Source of the DNA: Pseudoneurospora amorphoporcata
Taxonomy: Eukaryota; Ascomycota; Sordariomycetes; Sordariales; Sordariaceae
NCBI GenBank assembly: GCA_033297205.1
Contig: MU859208.1
Location: 1 to 64,000 of the forward strand
Direction: 5' to 3'
DNA length: 64,000 bases
Made by a program: the position numbers and the translations under genes. Positions within the stretch are counted from its first letter, which is position 1. The number at the start of each line of letters is the position of its first letter. A model generated the notes under the pieces. That model was given only the letters and a program-made list of their open reading frames with translations, did not search any database and was not told the origin of the DNA. Shown here piece after piece: positions 1-11,053 of the stretch.

Positions 1-5
1 AAGTT

Positions 6-72
6 AGCGAAGCCAAGAATATAGTGGCGAAGCCAAGAACGGTGGCGAGGCTGAGAACGCAATGGCCAAGCC
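6..72. repeat. Degenerate tandem repeat, about 19 bp unit
   Basis: The motif GCGAAGCCAAGAA occurs at 7-19 and 27-39 and in diverged form (GCGAGGCTGAGAA) at 45-57, with a partial fourth copy (GGCCAAGCC) near 64-72. The copies start 18-20 bp apart. The array may begin left of the window. No coding potential is visible. Confidence 0.6.
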
Positions 73-123
73 CTGTTATTCTAACACATTCTGTAGAGAC
101 TAAGTTCTCTAGTGACCAGCCTA

Positions 124-144
124 CTATACTACTGAGTAGTATAG
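124..144. repeat. Perfect 10 bp palindrome with 1-base centre
   Basis: CTATACTACT, a single G, then AGTAGTATAG form a perfect inverted repeat that could extrude a hairpin. It lies between the tandem repeat and an AT-rich block. No gene is associated with it, and it may be an inner part of an old mobile element. Confidence 0.55.
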
Positions 145-179
145 GGCAGTTACAAGGCATAGTACTAGCCACACGTTAA

Positions 180-420
180 CAAGATTTAAAGTCCTTTTCC
201 TAGAAGAACTAATTTTTAATCTTAAATAGGATAATTTCGCCCGCTTTAATAAGACATTAGTTAAAAAAATTCTTATTATTATTTTAATATCTACTATATA
301 TTATATCCTACCTAGTTTACTATAATTAATAATAGCGTATGAGACTTTTAATTGTAGAATATAAGTACGTGTAGGAGTAATCTAGAAGTAGGCAAAAGAC
401 TATATATTGTATTGAGTTTT
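180..420. other. AT-rich block, probably RIP-mutated
   Basis: The stretch is dominated by TA, AAT and TTA steps (for example around 240-360) and contrasts with the near-balanced base composition of the rest of the window. This is the look of sequence hit by repeat-induced point mutation, which is known from Neurospora and relatives. No open frame of note is present. A RIP index (TpA/ApT) was not computed here. Confidence 0.55.
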
Positions 421-441
421 TTGTGCCCAAAAATCCCTTAA

Positions 442-520
442 AGAGAAGCGCTACTCGCACGTTGGCAAAACTCTACTCGCACGTGGATCCACATTTTTTT
501 CCCATACATAACCTGAACCC
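442..520 (+). repeat. Left terminal inverted repeat (79 bp core)
   Basis: Inverted partner of 1116-1194. It starts AGAGAAGCGCTACTCGCACG and ends CCTGAACCC. Differences from the partner are transitions near the inner end, consistent with RIP or ordinary drift. Confidence 0.8.
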
Positions 521-1115
521 TGGTGACCTGCTATGGTCCCACACCCATCTAGGTTGTACCGTGCCCGCCAAGCTCCCAGATTTCAGCCTAGTATACGTTC
601 AGACCCCTGCAGTCGTACTACACTGGCCACCCTAGTCTGGGCGCCCAGACCAGCCCAGACTAGGCAGTCTAACTCGTGATTTTCTGGCACCAGCACTAGT
701 GCCTTGTCGCACTACTTCCTTTACCAAACCACCATCACATACATCACCACATTGTAATCCTTCAATCCACTACGTCGCGCATTATTAGATATTATTAAGT
801 AAACAAAGCGCTAGCATCTGTCGATGGTACGGAATGATCCATTATTTTTCTATACATTTCCCTAGCTAATTGCAATGTAGATGACCGATGTAGTGACCCA
901 ACCGACGGGCGCATGCGACCGTGCCGCTAAGTGCCCTGTAAGACCGCTATATAAATGCCCTGTAAGAACTGGGTCTGGGTACAAATCTAGGGGTGCGTAC
1001 GCTGCAGTCTAGAATCTGGGCTTGGCATGACATGACAACCTTGAAAGATTGAAATGCCCAGATGTGCTTGGCGAAATTTATGAAAGAATACATCTGCTAT
1101 GGCAGAACTTCGAGC

Positions 1116-1194
1116 GGGTTCGGGTTATATATGGGAAAAAAATGTGGATCCACGTGCGAGTAGAGTTTTGCCAACGTGCGAGTAGCGCTTCTCT
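1116..1194 (-). repeat. Right terminal inverted repeat (79 bp core)
   Basis: Inverted partner of 442-520. Beyond its outer end a degraded extension can still be aligned with the left side as far as 1223. Confidence 0.8.
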
Positions 1195-1223
1195 AAAGAA
1201 AATCTGGTCAATGCAATACAATA

Positions 1224-4200
1224 GAGACCCGCTAAGTTACATAATCATCACCCCTGTAAACCCTCATTTCTAACACTAATGGGTGTCGTCAGTCAGGAAT
1301 CAATACTCCAACGCTCCATCACTGGACCATACATAATTTCCTTTGCACCGAGTGCTCCAACCCCAGCTGCCGCCAACCAGGCAACTCGAGACCATCACCA
1401 GTCCACCGCGCGGTTACAAGCATGTCTGTAGCACGACCGGCCGGCCGCCTTGCCAGGCACCGTCCAACCACCAGCCCAGCCGCAGCCAAGGCCTTAACAC
1501 CACTACCGGTCTTATTGCCACCCTACCGTGCTTACCACTATTATCTCGGCTTTACTGCCTTCTTGGCCTTGGTCTGCCCGTAGCGGACAGGCGGGCGAGC
1601 GGGGTGCTGCCCTACCACCATGCTGAACACAGCCACACTTGACCACCTGAACAAGTTGACGACGATGTAGAAGATCTTTTTTTCGGGTTTCTTTGAACTC
1701 AGTGCCATGGTTTCATTTGAAGACGGGCTGTATGAAGTTACGCAGCGGACGAGGTTTGAGCTGGGCATTTTTGCCACCACCAAGTTTAAGGTATACTTGC
1801 GGCTTACACAGTACATAGAGGTAGTAGGTAGGTTTTCTGTCTTGATCCCATGTTACCGCAGAAAGACAGAGAGAGAGAGAGAGAGACTCACTTGTTCCAT
1901 CTGGGCCGTGATTGTTTCCGTATTGTTTTTCAATACCGTAGCCTGAAAGGGGAAGGCATGATGCACTCCATGCATGGTGATGTTACAACGCTGAATTACC
2001 TCTAGATCTGATGATGGCTAGTAAGCGAAAGAAGGTGCTGACAGAGGCATCGTGCGATCGGCAGTCAGATCGTGGAAAAAGAAACAAAGAAGAAGAGAAA
2101 AACCTCAAGGGTAATGCTTCTGCCATGGAAACCCGACCTTGGCCCACGATGAGGTGCTCCGGAGTTGTTCCTCCCTGATAGAGGTCCAGGTTGCTTGGCT
2201 TTAGTTGGGGGGGTTTGAGTTGCAGCGCTGGCGAGCAGCTATGTAATGAGCCAAGAAATTCCTCGCCAGCGAGCCCTGGAAGATCAATGAGTGAAGAATT
2301 ATCCCCAAAAAAAAAAGAGGATTTACGCGGGGTTGAGCATTGCAATGGTAAGGAGACGAGAGACAAGATCCTGCTTTTCAGCCTCATTTTGATGCACGCA
2401 CACATGTGATGCTTGCAGATGGAGGCACTTCAGCTCAGCTAAGCCCGGATTCCCAGATCCAACAAGTTTCATGCAAATATGCCATGCTTTTCTTGCGGTA
2501 CGGCTTCCCGCCCTGGAAAATGTTTGTCAAGGCTGAAAGACATGGGCCGGAGAAAAGGGTTTTATGCGGCAACTGGATACGAGCGAGCTGCTGCTGTTGC
2601 CCCTGGAGGTAGCGTCGAGCTGTCAATACACTTGGTAATGTTTCTCGGTTATGGGGAAATGAGCGAATGAGCTTTTATGCAATTGCCAAAGTCGGGGGCA
2701 AAGAGGCGGTCTGCGGTAATATATACCTAGTTGGTAGGCCAAGGTACGTGATCTTTCAGCTTTTGAGTGAATGGCCGGTCACGCGATGCACCCCTATAGG
2801 GCCCCCCCCATCCCCATTTGCATTTTCCGGGACAAAAGATCGTCATCGTCGATCCAGCTTGTGTTGAACGCGAGATCCAGCCGACGCAGATGGTGTTCTG
2901 TAGGTGAGTACGCGACCTTTTTAGGGCGCTCGCTCGGTGGCTTTTTTTTTCTTCAGCTGCCACGACCTGACCCTGGATGATGACTTGGGGTTCCCGAACG
3001 GCGGCAGTCGTTCGGAATTCCGATGGGCGGACCAATCAACACTTTCATATATATACAAGCTGACGGGAATGCTTCTACGCAAAATCCAGTACTATAATCC
3101 GAGCGTACCTAAACAATGTCATGTTTATAGAATAAAGTTTATTTCCCGTTCATCTCATCTCGTCTGCAGACAAACACGTGTTGGCTACCTTGGGATGAGA
3201 TATTTCCGTCCAAATTCCGCATTCATTCCGCAGTGGGACGTGTTATCAATCTTCAATCCATGTCGGTTTAGCCCTATAATCCCTATCAATTCCTTACGTA
3301 CCGCTAACTGTAAGGCTGATGTCTGGTGGATCACGGGAAATGAGAGTGACGTTAACGAGTAATTACACCGTTTCTTTAACGGCGTAAGATTCCCTGTAAT
3401 TGTACAGGGTACGTACCGTAAGTATGCCTGTATTCCTGTACGCGGACAGGGATCGCCCGGTATTTCTTGTCTGGGAAGCCCTCCCGTCGGTCCTGTCATG
3501 CACTACAATGCTTAGTTCCATAATAATACTCCTATGAAGTAAAAGGAAAAGGCGGAAGGAGGTTCTAGCTATGCATGTTTCAATCTTTAATTTCTATGAG
3601 GTAGACAAAGAGCAACAAGGAGGACGGCATCGGATAGCGGGAAGGGGAGTTCTGCCAAGCCGTCCCACAGTGCAACCCGACGTTCTTTGTTGTTCATCTT
3701 TGTGGGTTCCCCGTCGTAAAGATCCCCGGGCCCGGCAACGGCGGCGGTCAGAGACACGGAGCAACCTCCGAAATCACTTGAACCCATTCGGCAGGAATAG
3801 CGTCTTGTCGATATTCCATACAGTAGTACCATTTGCTTTTAATCCCAACGAGCAATGCTAATCGCAGTGTAGCTGATCGTTTGCGCAGACTATATTTCCC
3901 CCACTGCTAACCCAGATGATTACCTAGGTCGCCGATCCGAACCAGGATCATCCCAGCGTTACATTACATTACCATGAGACGTCGGAAATGGCTGAGAGGA
4001 AAAGGCTCAATGCACTACTACCTTGCTCCTTTGCATATCAAAACACAATTTCACAACCTCGCCCGCGAGGGAACGAGCTGTGGAGGGTCTGTCACAAAAG
4101 ATGATGAAGAGCAGCCTCGGGGATCTGTAATTAATCATCGTTCCGTACGTAATAAGAGAAAGGACGTGGAAAACGGAAACAAATGTCATACCTCGCTCGG

Positions 4201-4600
4201 TTGAACGGGCACATATAATAGCTCGGCAGTTGATGTGTGGCACGTACCGCAAAAGCCGGTACCTGACGACTTCGCCGCTTCTATGTTGCCTCAGCTTTAC
4301 TACTAACAAGGTGACGCAGCACCGCTTGATCGCATCCGCTCGGTGTGTTTCATTGTGTTAGACGAAAGCAAAGCAGCGCATATGTATATCGAAGTGATAG
4401 TGAACGGCGGTTGACCGGCGTCATTGGCTGGGTAGGAGGCGGTTCGCCTTTGACCTCGACATAGCGCGCTTGTGGGGCCGGAAAGGTTTAACACTGGGAG
4501 ACAAGAACCACGGTTTGATAAGAATTTGGAGTTGCACAATGGTTCAAGGCTGATTGATGATGCTTTGGGTTACCACTATAAGATCCGCCGTTGAGACTGG
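1224..4600. other. Gene-poor interval, nothing recognisable
   Basis: No frame in this stretch shows the C/G third-position bias of the real genes in the window, and none resembles a known family. It holds an (AG)n microsatellite at 1868-1886 and an AT-richer patch around 3040-3380. The stretch probably represents old intergenic or decayed repeat sequence. Confidence 0.5.
1868..1886 (+). repeat. (AG)n microsatellite
   Basis: An uninterrupted run of AG dinucleotides, about nine units, in non-coding sequence. Confidence 0.85.
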
Positions 4601-4693
4601 GGGCGTGGTACAGTTGGTATGAGTAACTAGGTAATCACGAAAGTGATGGAATTAATACCGCACTCCACTACACGCCCTTATACGGTATTAATT
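4601..4693. other. Self-complementary segment, tRNA-sized but not a tRNA
   Basis: Bases 4601-4607 (GGGCGTG) pair perfectly with 4671-4677 (CACGCCC), closing a 77-nt segment. Inside is an ATCAC-GAA-AGTGAT-type hairpin with a GAAA loop at about 4635-4647. A competing 11 bp inverted repeat joins AATTAATACCG (4650-4660) to its complement at 4683-4693. The AGTTGGTA near the start resembles a tRNA D-loop, but there is no GTTCGA box and no clover-leaf anticodon arm. It may be a structured RNA or a decayed tRNA-like element; expression is unknown. Confidence 0.3.
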
Positions 4694-4810
4694 TGATGAC
4701 AAGGTAAAAGGCCAAAGGCGCAGACAAAGAATGAAGGAGGAAAACTCGACTTCAATAGCAACGATCACCTACCAATGTAACATCAGGCGCTGAAGGTGAC
4801 ACCTTGGGTC

Positions 4811-5345
4811 TCATCGACCAGTGTCTGCAGAGGACTTTGCTGCCGCCTCCAACTCTGAAGTACGTTGTTTTGTGCTCATCGTGGACTTTTGGACGTTCCC
4901 AGTTCTCAATCTCGTGGTTGCATCTACTTTGTTCGGATCAGGACCAAAAATCTTGAACATGCAACAATGAGGAATTCTTGAACGTAGCATGCCCATGGTG
5001 GCTTTTGTTTGTTGCATGGCGTCGACCACGTCCCGCAGGGCAATGAAGAAGTTTTCCTGGTTGGACATCAGAATGTGGATGGGTGGTACAAGCTGCTGAA
5101 AAGGTCAACAGAGCCTTCAACGGAAAAACCCGGGCTCTTCGGAGAAAGGCTTCGCTTCAGGACGCCCAGGACTGCCGGGGCCCGCATTGCGCTTTTTCAG
5201 GCTCTCGGAACTATGGGACTAGAGCAGCCGAGCGAATCGTTGGGATATTCAGACCTCCAATGCAAGTATCTATGGTAGTGTATGCCGTGACCAGAACACC
5301 AACGGCCGAGGTTGAGATGGATGGCACACCTTGTAGGGCTGAGAC
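4811..5345 (-). pseudogene. Coding-like relic of unknown gene
   Basis: On the minus strand, a frame ending at 4811 reads through MSNQENFFIALRDVVDAMQQ with the strong C-ending codon bias of real genes. Just upstream (about 5100) sits a plausible splice acceptor, CCTTTTCAG. Further upstream (about 5345-5220) another short frame with similar bias contains VSALQGVPS and VGVLVTAYTTID, then hits stop codons. No complete gene model can be assembled and no family is recognised. It may be a decayed gene or two exons of a gene whose other parts I cannot see. Nothing comparable is found in the flanks. Confidence 0.3.
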
Positions 5346-8300
5346 CCGATAGTCAGCATAACATGTAGCCGAAGTAGCTAGGATCCGAGTACAGAGAGGG
5401 TCATAGATTCATCACACAAGAACTTGGCTCAGGGCAACACTTGTTAGGTAGGTATTGTGCATCACGCCTTGACGAAGCACATAAGATCGCCGTACCTTGA
5501 TGTCAAGGAAAAGGCTTGAAGAAAGAGGCCACTCACCTACGTGTTCCGGAGGTTAGGCAGGGCATATGGCTATGCAATCTGCTTGATCAACGAACCCTCG
5601 GAAACCTTGGAAAGATTCTTTTTTCTTGTTAAAGAACCGCATCGTAACATGAGCTCTGTAAAATCTGTGACTTGCCGACCTTCACTGCCTTGGAGGGGCA
5701 CGTTTTCGATCGTGACATTGGCGGGAAAGGCTGCGCCCCAAAAAGCCTAAAAAAGGGCTCCAACAAAACCAAACAAGCCGGCCAGCCCGGTAAGGCTGGA
5801 CGTTGTAATATCAAACTTGGCTACCGTCAATTCCACCTTTGACCAGAAACGGCCGCTTGTTGGGGATGCTTCATGCAAAGCGCCTCCAGTACCGACATAC
5901 ATACCTCGACCGTGTATGAACCATGAAGTCGACGGTACCCTTCGCGTTTACACACCGGAAATAGGGACACAGCTTAACTGCGTGCTAGCGGGTACCGACG
6001 ATCCCGAGCACTCCGCTCTACGCTCGACAGTTGGTCGAGTCAGGGCACCAGCTACAGACACGAAAGAGGACGCGTAGGACGGTACGGGTAAAGCGTTGGT
6101 CAGCATGTTATCCGCACAGGCAGACAGGCTGTTGATTCCGCACAAAGATCGACCGATAAGGGGGCCGCCAGGCGTCCACAACTCCATTGGGGCTTTGAGA
6201 ATTTGACTTGAGGTGCCGATTCCCGTCGGCGAAGACCAGCCCTGCGAGTGCCGGCCCTCCTCAAGATCGGCCGGCTGTGTCGGTGAACAACCACGGGTAG
6301 CAAGCAGCTCGGAAACCGTGAACAGAACTGCCCATCAATTTCTTCGTTTGGCATACAGCGGAAGAAATCTAATCACACTGTTCGCTTTCCATTCCTCAGG
6401 CACTTGTGTGTTGATCATCTTTAGACCTATCCCCATGTGACTGAGGACGATGAGACACAAAACTGAATGTGGGTTGGGGACTCATTTCAGATTTTGCGAC
6501 CGGCGAAGCTGGATGGATGGCGGTGGCAGAAGCAATCTTGACAAAAAGATCCGGAGTTGAACTTATCAGCGGGGACCAAATCAAAGAAATGGGGCATTTA
6601 ACCGAGAAAGCTGTCTTAGGTAATAAGCAGAAATTGAGAGACGGCAGCGGAGAGTTCCGTGGACAAAACGGTTAAGGCTGCCGTTGAGATACATAGGTAG
6701 CACCCGGCTTCCATACCACAGACGTACAAAAAGATTACGCATACAGTACGCATATCTTCCATGAAATGAAGACCGGGAACATGCAATCAACTCCCGTCCA
6801 GGAAAGATGATCGGATCAACGCTAGCCCTAACAGCAGATTCGTCCATCTTCACGGCCTTTTCTGCTGTCGATCACTGAGGCTGTAGTGTAGCAAATGGAC
6901 GTGAAAAAGGGATCGAAAAGTTTTCGGTTCCCCTAACAGGTCAGATACAGAGCAGTACGGCCAACCGTAAACGTGTCAGGGCAAGCCGTACTTTGAACGT
7001 GAAAGGTGTATTCCGTACAACACGATGTAAACAACACTGTCCGAGCTTCTTAGGGCGCGCTGGATCCATCTAGGAAACTGGCGAGTGCAAACTGGAGCAG
7101 GCTGCGAGCGAACCAAAAGAAAAAGGCGCGGAAAGGGAGTGCTTGGATGCCACGCTGGAAAGCGCTAATGAGATGGAAACCCTGTAATGTTATGTACGTC
7201 CGATACTCCTGTCCAGGGCTGAAAGCTGCAGATTGGATAGCCAGCTGGGGTTTGGGCACTTTGCGGAAGAATGCGTGGGAATGCCCGCGTCAAACGATTG
7301 TACCTCTACACTATCCTGCATCTCTTTCACCTGTGCGGGGGAGTCAATGATGATTCAGGTTCAGAGACAGTTCCTGATTCAACGTCTTTGTTCCGCTTCC
7401 TTACCCCTCACCTTCCATTTCCCCTCCCTCCGACCATCTATCCGTGCCAAAATATCATTTCTGACTGTCTGCATTTCACGCACAGAAAAGCTCGACCTTC
7501 AGTCCTCGATTACCGTACGTACAACCTGGCCGTCTCCTCACCGTTCCAAGCAGTCGGGTAACGCGGCCATTCTGCCCCTGTAAGGTAACGGACCATTGTT
7601 CTTGGCTTAGGTTTACAGTACAGTACATTTCCACCGAGAGAAACCACACTTGAGCTTGCCGATTCCGCTGTCAACTGCGGGCGTCAGCAAGTTATTACAC
7701 GTAAATACGAGCCTCACGCTAGTGTATTCTACTCTAGTCAATACTGCGCAATACGCACTGTACGCTCAAGTACTCGACACTTGGCTCCCCTAGCAGGCAG
7801 GGCAGGCTAGGTAAGGTAGCTGGTAGTGGTACGGGGCCAGGGGCAAGGACGACTGACCAACCAGAAGCAACTGCCAGCAACGGCGACTGGAACCGTCCCA
7901 AGTGGTATCCACAGCTTCTTCGTAATCCGACTCCCTCTCTCTTTATGGCTTCGGGGCTCTTCCACCAGAAACTCGTCTCCGCCAAATCTTTTTTTTATGG
8001 GCTGAGCACCCCCCAAATCCGCTCGAATGCTCCCGTCGCCAGTCCTCCCGCTCCAGAGTTCAGTCATCCATCGCCTCACCACTGCTCTGTGTCTCTAGCC
8101 TGAGGTTCGTGCAAGTTACTCGCATAAGTCAAGCGCGCGCATTACCTGTCAACTGTACATAACGCTTTCGACTTGTCTGGTGCTGTCTGGTGTCTTCCCG
8201 CCGCCGCCAGCCCTACTGTCTGCTACATACTCCGACATTACACGCTCTAGGTACCTACACCTCGCTCAGTCGTCGACCATTCAGAACCACGCAACCGCCA

Positions 8301-8900
8301 AACGAGGTACCTGTCGTGCTTGGCATTACAGATCCGACGACGACAACTGACTGCCCCTAGGGACTACAACTTTGCCTACCACCCGGACCATAACCACCTA
8401 TATATCACCAAACACCCTGTTAGCAACACCCTCTGACCCTCTCGACGAGGTGGAGTTGGTCTCTTGTGTCATCTTTAATACTGTCTTTCGCCCCGAAGAC
8501 GATTCTTCCTGCAATCTACCGTACCTAGTGTACTTCCACTTGTCGGGGAACCCAATCGCCCGCTACATACGCATCCGTTCAACACCAGCTGCATCGGCAA
8601 CACCGATCCAATTCCAACGCCTCTTTCTTGGCCAACACGTCGTTGTACCGCGCCTGTCCGGTCCAGGGCTAAGACCTTCGATTCGCGAAACGTCACATTT
8701 GTTTATACATACGGCTTGGTTTCCGCACTACAGCCGCATCTGCAGTTGCCTGGCTTTCTTGCCTGGCCTTAGCTCGAGCTGGCTCGTATATAGCGGTGGC
8801 AACATCGCGGCTACATCGCGCCGACTTCAGCTTTCCGCTTGAGGCATCAGCAGTTCCTGTGTATAGTTGTGCGATCGCAACGTATCCTCCGCCATTTGCC
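5346..8900. other. Gene-free interval upstream of zinc-finger gene
   Basis: No supported coding sequence. The last 1.3 kb (about 7.6-8.9 kb) is rich in pyrimidine tracts, TACCT/TACGT steps and short open frames without an ATG. It plausibly contains the promoter and a long 5' leader of the regulator that begins at 8901. No specific operator could be assigned. Confidence 0.45.
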
Positions 8901-11053
8901 ATGGCAGCGCGGGCAGTACCAATGCAGCCGCAGCCCCATTATACCAGCGCCGCGAGGGATTTTGACCATGGCCCCCTCCCTTCTATATCAAACCGCGATG
9001 GTGGCTTCCGGGATCACTTTGGGAGTCGTCCCTTTGGAATCCCATTGAACGACAATCTCTCACTCTCGACCGCTTCGCACCCCATGTCTATCCACGGTTC
9101 AGACGGGAACGGGATAAACGCGCCTCCTCCGCTACCTCCTCCTCGCCTTGTCCCCGTCGAGGGCCCCGTCGACCCGAATGTACAGCACTACAGAGACTCC
9201 GAGATTATGCGCAATGACGGTCCCAATAGCCTTGAGAGCGAATCATTCAAGTTTGAACGGCGGGCGCTTCCGAACAAGCGCGAAAGTCCCTATGATGAGG
9301 GCTATCAGAGTTTTGATAGTGTCAGGTACTGCGACCCCTATGGTTCTCTATGATCGTCGCTGGCCATTGCTTCGAGACTAACTTGGTTGTGTCTCCAGAT
9401 CATCGCAGTTCTCGTCTGCCTTCCCCCTCCACGCCGCGAAAGGGTTTCGTCCCGATCCCGCAGCAATCGATAAGACAATGTTGAACAGGTTAAACAAAAG
9501 CGGAGGATTCAGCAACTCCTCGAATGACGCGCACAGCTCCCGTCCAAGCCACGCCAGTCTTCCACAGCTCTCTCTCCCACACCGATCAAAGGCAGGGTTC
9601 TTCACATCGGGGTTTCCCTCGTCGCCCACTGCGGCATCTCCGCTTCCCAGTCCATTCTCTTCAACAAGCCAACCAAGTCCCGCTGTTGTCGGGTTTCGTC
9701 CTAGTGATGGGTTTGACAAGGACGGTTTCAATCGTGCCCCACCGCCGAGAGCGCGCAGGACGAAGAGCACGTTGATGCAGGATGACGGGTTTTTGAACAA
9801 CGAAGGCGACGATGACCATGACTTTGCAATGGAGGAGACAACACGCATGCGGACTCTGAAGATCGAAGATCCGTGGAGGGAAATGCATAGGGAGAATGAA
9901 AGAGAAATGGAGAGCGGGTCTTGGCAGCGAGGAAACAAGACCGGATCATCCCACTATTCGCCTTCGCAGCTGTATCATGCGGGGAGGGACGTAGGCGGAG
10001 AAAGAAGCTGCTATCAATCGGGTCAGAAGCGTCCGGCCTCGCCCACGCCGATCGATAGGTGTAGTGATACATCAGGCTTGAATAGGGGATCACCTACCCC
10101 TAGGCTGACTGTCGTTTCACAAGGGTCTGTCTCTAGCTTGTCGGCTGCTAGTCGCAGCGGAAGCTATATTGGCAATCTGACTGCTAGCAGCATGAAAAGT
10201 AACAGTTCGCTTGGCCGTCTGTCTCCCAATGGTGTATCTCCCGGTGGGGTGTCGCCGACGGACGGGATGGGTGGTGGGAGCCCATATGCCACACCCATCA
10301 GCCTCACCGCTTCACCAAGGTCGTCGATCAGCCGGGCAGGTGCGGCACAGTCGCCACACCTTAGGATTTCGGGTGACTATACGCAGAGATCGGTTGAGCA
10401 GTCCAATAGGACGCTCGCGATCCCCAGGAAACTTACCGAGATTCCTAAAAATGCTAGCAATATCGCGGCTGCTAAGCTGAAAGGACCCTATATGTGCGAA
10501 TGCTGCCCGAAAAAGCCCAAGAAGTTCGATACTGAAGAGGACTTGAAGTAGGTCTTGCAATATCTTCCATTCTCCAACACACGTCACTAACCAAACACTT
10601 TCCACCAGGCTACACGAAGCTGAGAAACAATACGGGTGCTCGTTTTGTGGGAACAGGTTCAAAAACAAAAATGAGGCAGAACGCCATCAAAACTCTCTGC
10701 ACGTCCGTCGTCACAGCTGGTCATGCTCAGCGCTTCATACCTACGACCGTGCATTCCACGACAGCAGCACGAGGCCGGGCGAGGCTGATACGTGTGGTTA
10801 TTGTGGTGAAGAGTTTGCCCGTACAGGACGCAATGCCGCGGGCACCTTTGCTAGCGAGCAAGATTGGGAGGACCGTATCCGACATTTACAGGACGTGCAC
10901 AAGTTTCGCGAGTGCAATGCCAGCAAGAAGTTCTTCCGGGCAGACCACTTCCGGCAACATCTCAAACATAGCCATGCCGGCACGAGTGGAAAGTGGACCA
11001 ACATGCTGGAAAACGCTTGCATGATGGACGAGGGACCAGCGGTCCCTCGCTGA
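8901..11053 (+). CDS. C2H2 zinc-finger protein, probable transcription factor
   Basis: Three exons (8901-9325, 9399-10547, 10609-11053) encode about 672 residues. The introns are 73 and 61 bp, each with a CTAAC branch site, and both junctions keep the frame. The first ATG in the open frame lies in a good context (GCCATGG). The first 500 residues are Pro/Ser-rich and look disordered, with Ser-Pro repeats around residues 430-480. From about residue 505 a Cys/His-rich block follows: CECCPKKPKKF, then a canonical finger CSFCGNRFKNKNEAERHQNSLH, then CGYCGEEF and a final H-(x)4-H element. This matches fungal C2H2 proteins that carry a C-terminal finger cluster, so a nuclear DNA-binding role is likely. 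The target and regulator name are unknown. A (TG)11 microsatellite lies in its 3' region. Confidence 0.85.

Larger units (their letters stand above)
405..1223. mobile_element. MITE-like element with long terminal inverted repeats
   Basis: Bases 442-520 and 1116-1194 are inverted copies of each other, 79 bp each with only two mismatches (both C/T type, at the inner ends). The core contains the twin motif CTACTCGCACGT / GCTACTCGCACGTT. Weaker similarity with a one-base gap continues outwards to a shared TATTGTATTG at 405-414 and 1214-1223, giving an element of about 0.8 kb. The roughly 600 bp interior has no transposase-like frame; it contains TGCCCTGTAAGA twice (near 929 and 956). The sequence supports a non-autonomous DNA transposon. 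The family and the exact ends are uncertain. Confidence 0.7.

Noticed and set aside
4601..4677. tRNA gene
   Set aside because: Length and acceptor-like stem fit, but there is no GTTCGA B-box, no proper anticodon arm, and only one base between acceptor and D stems.
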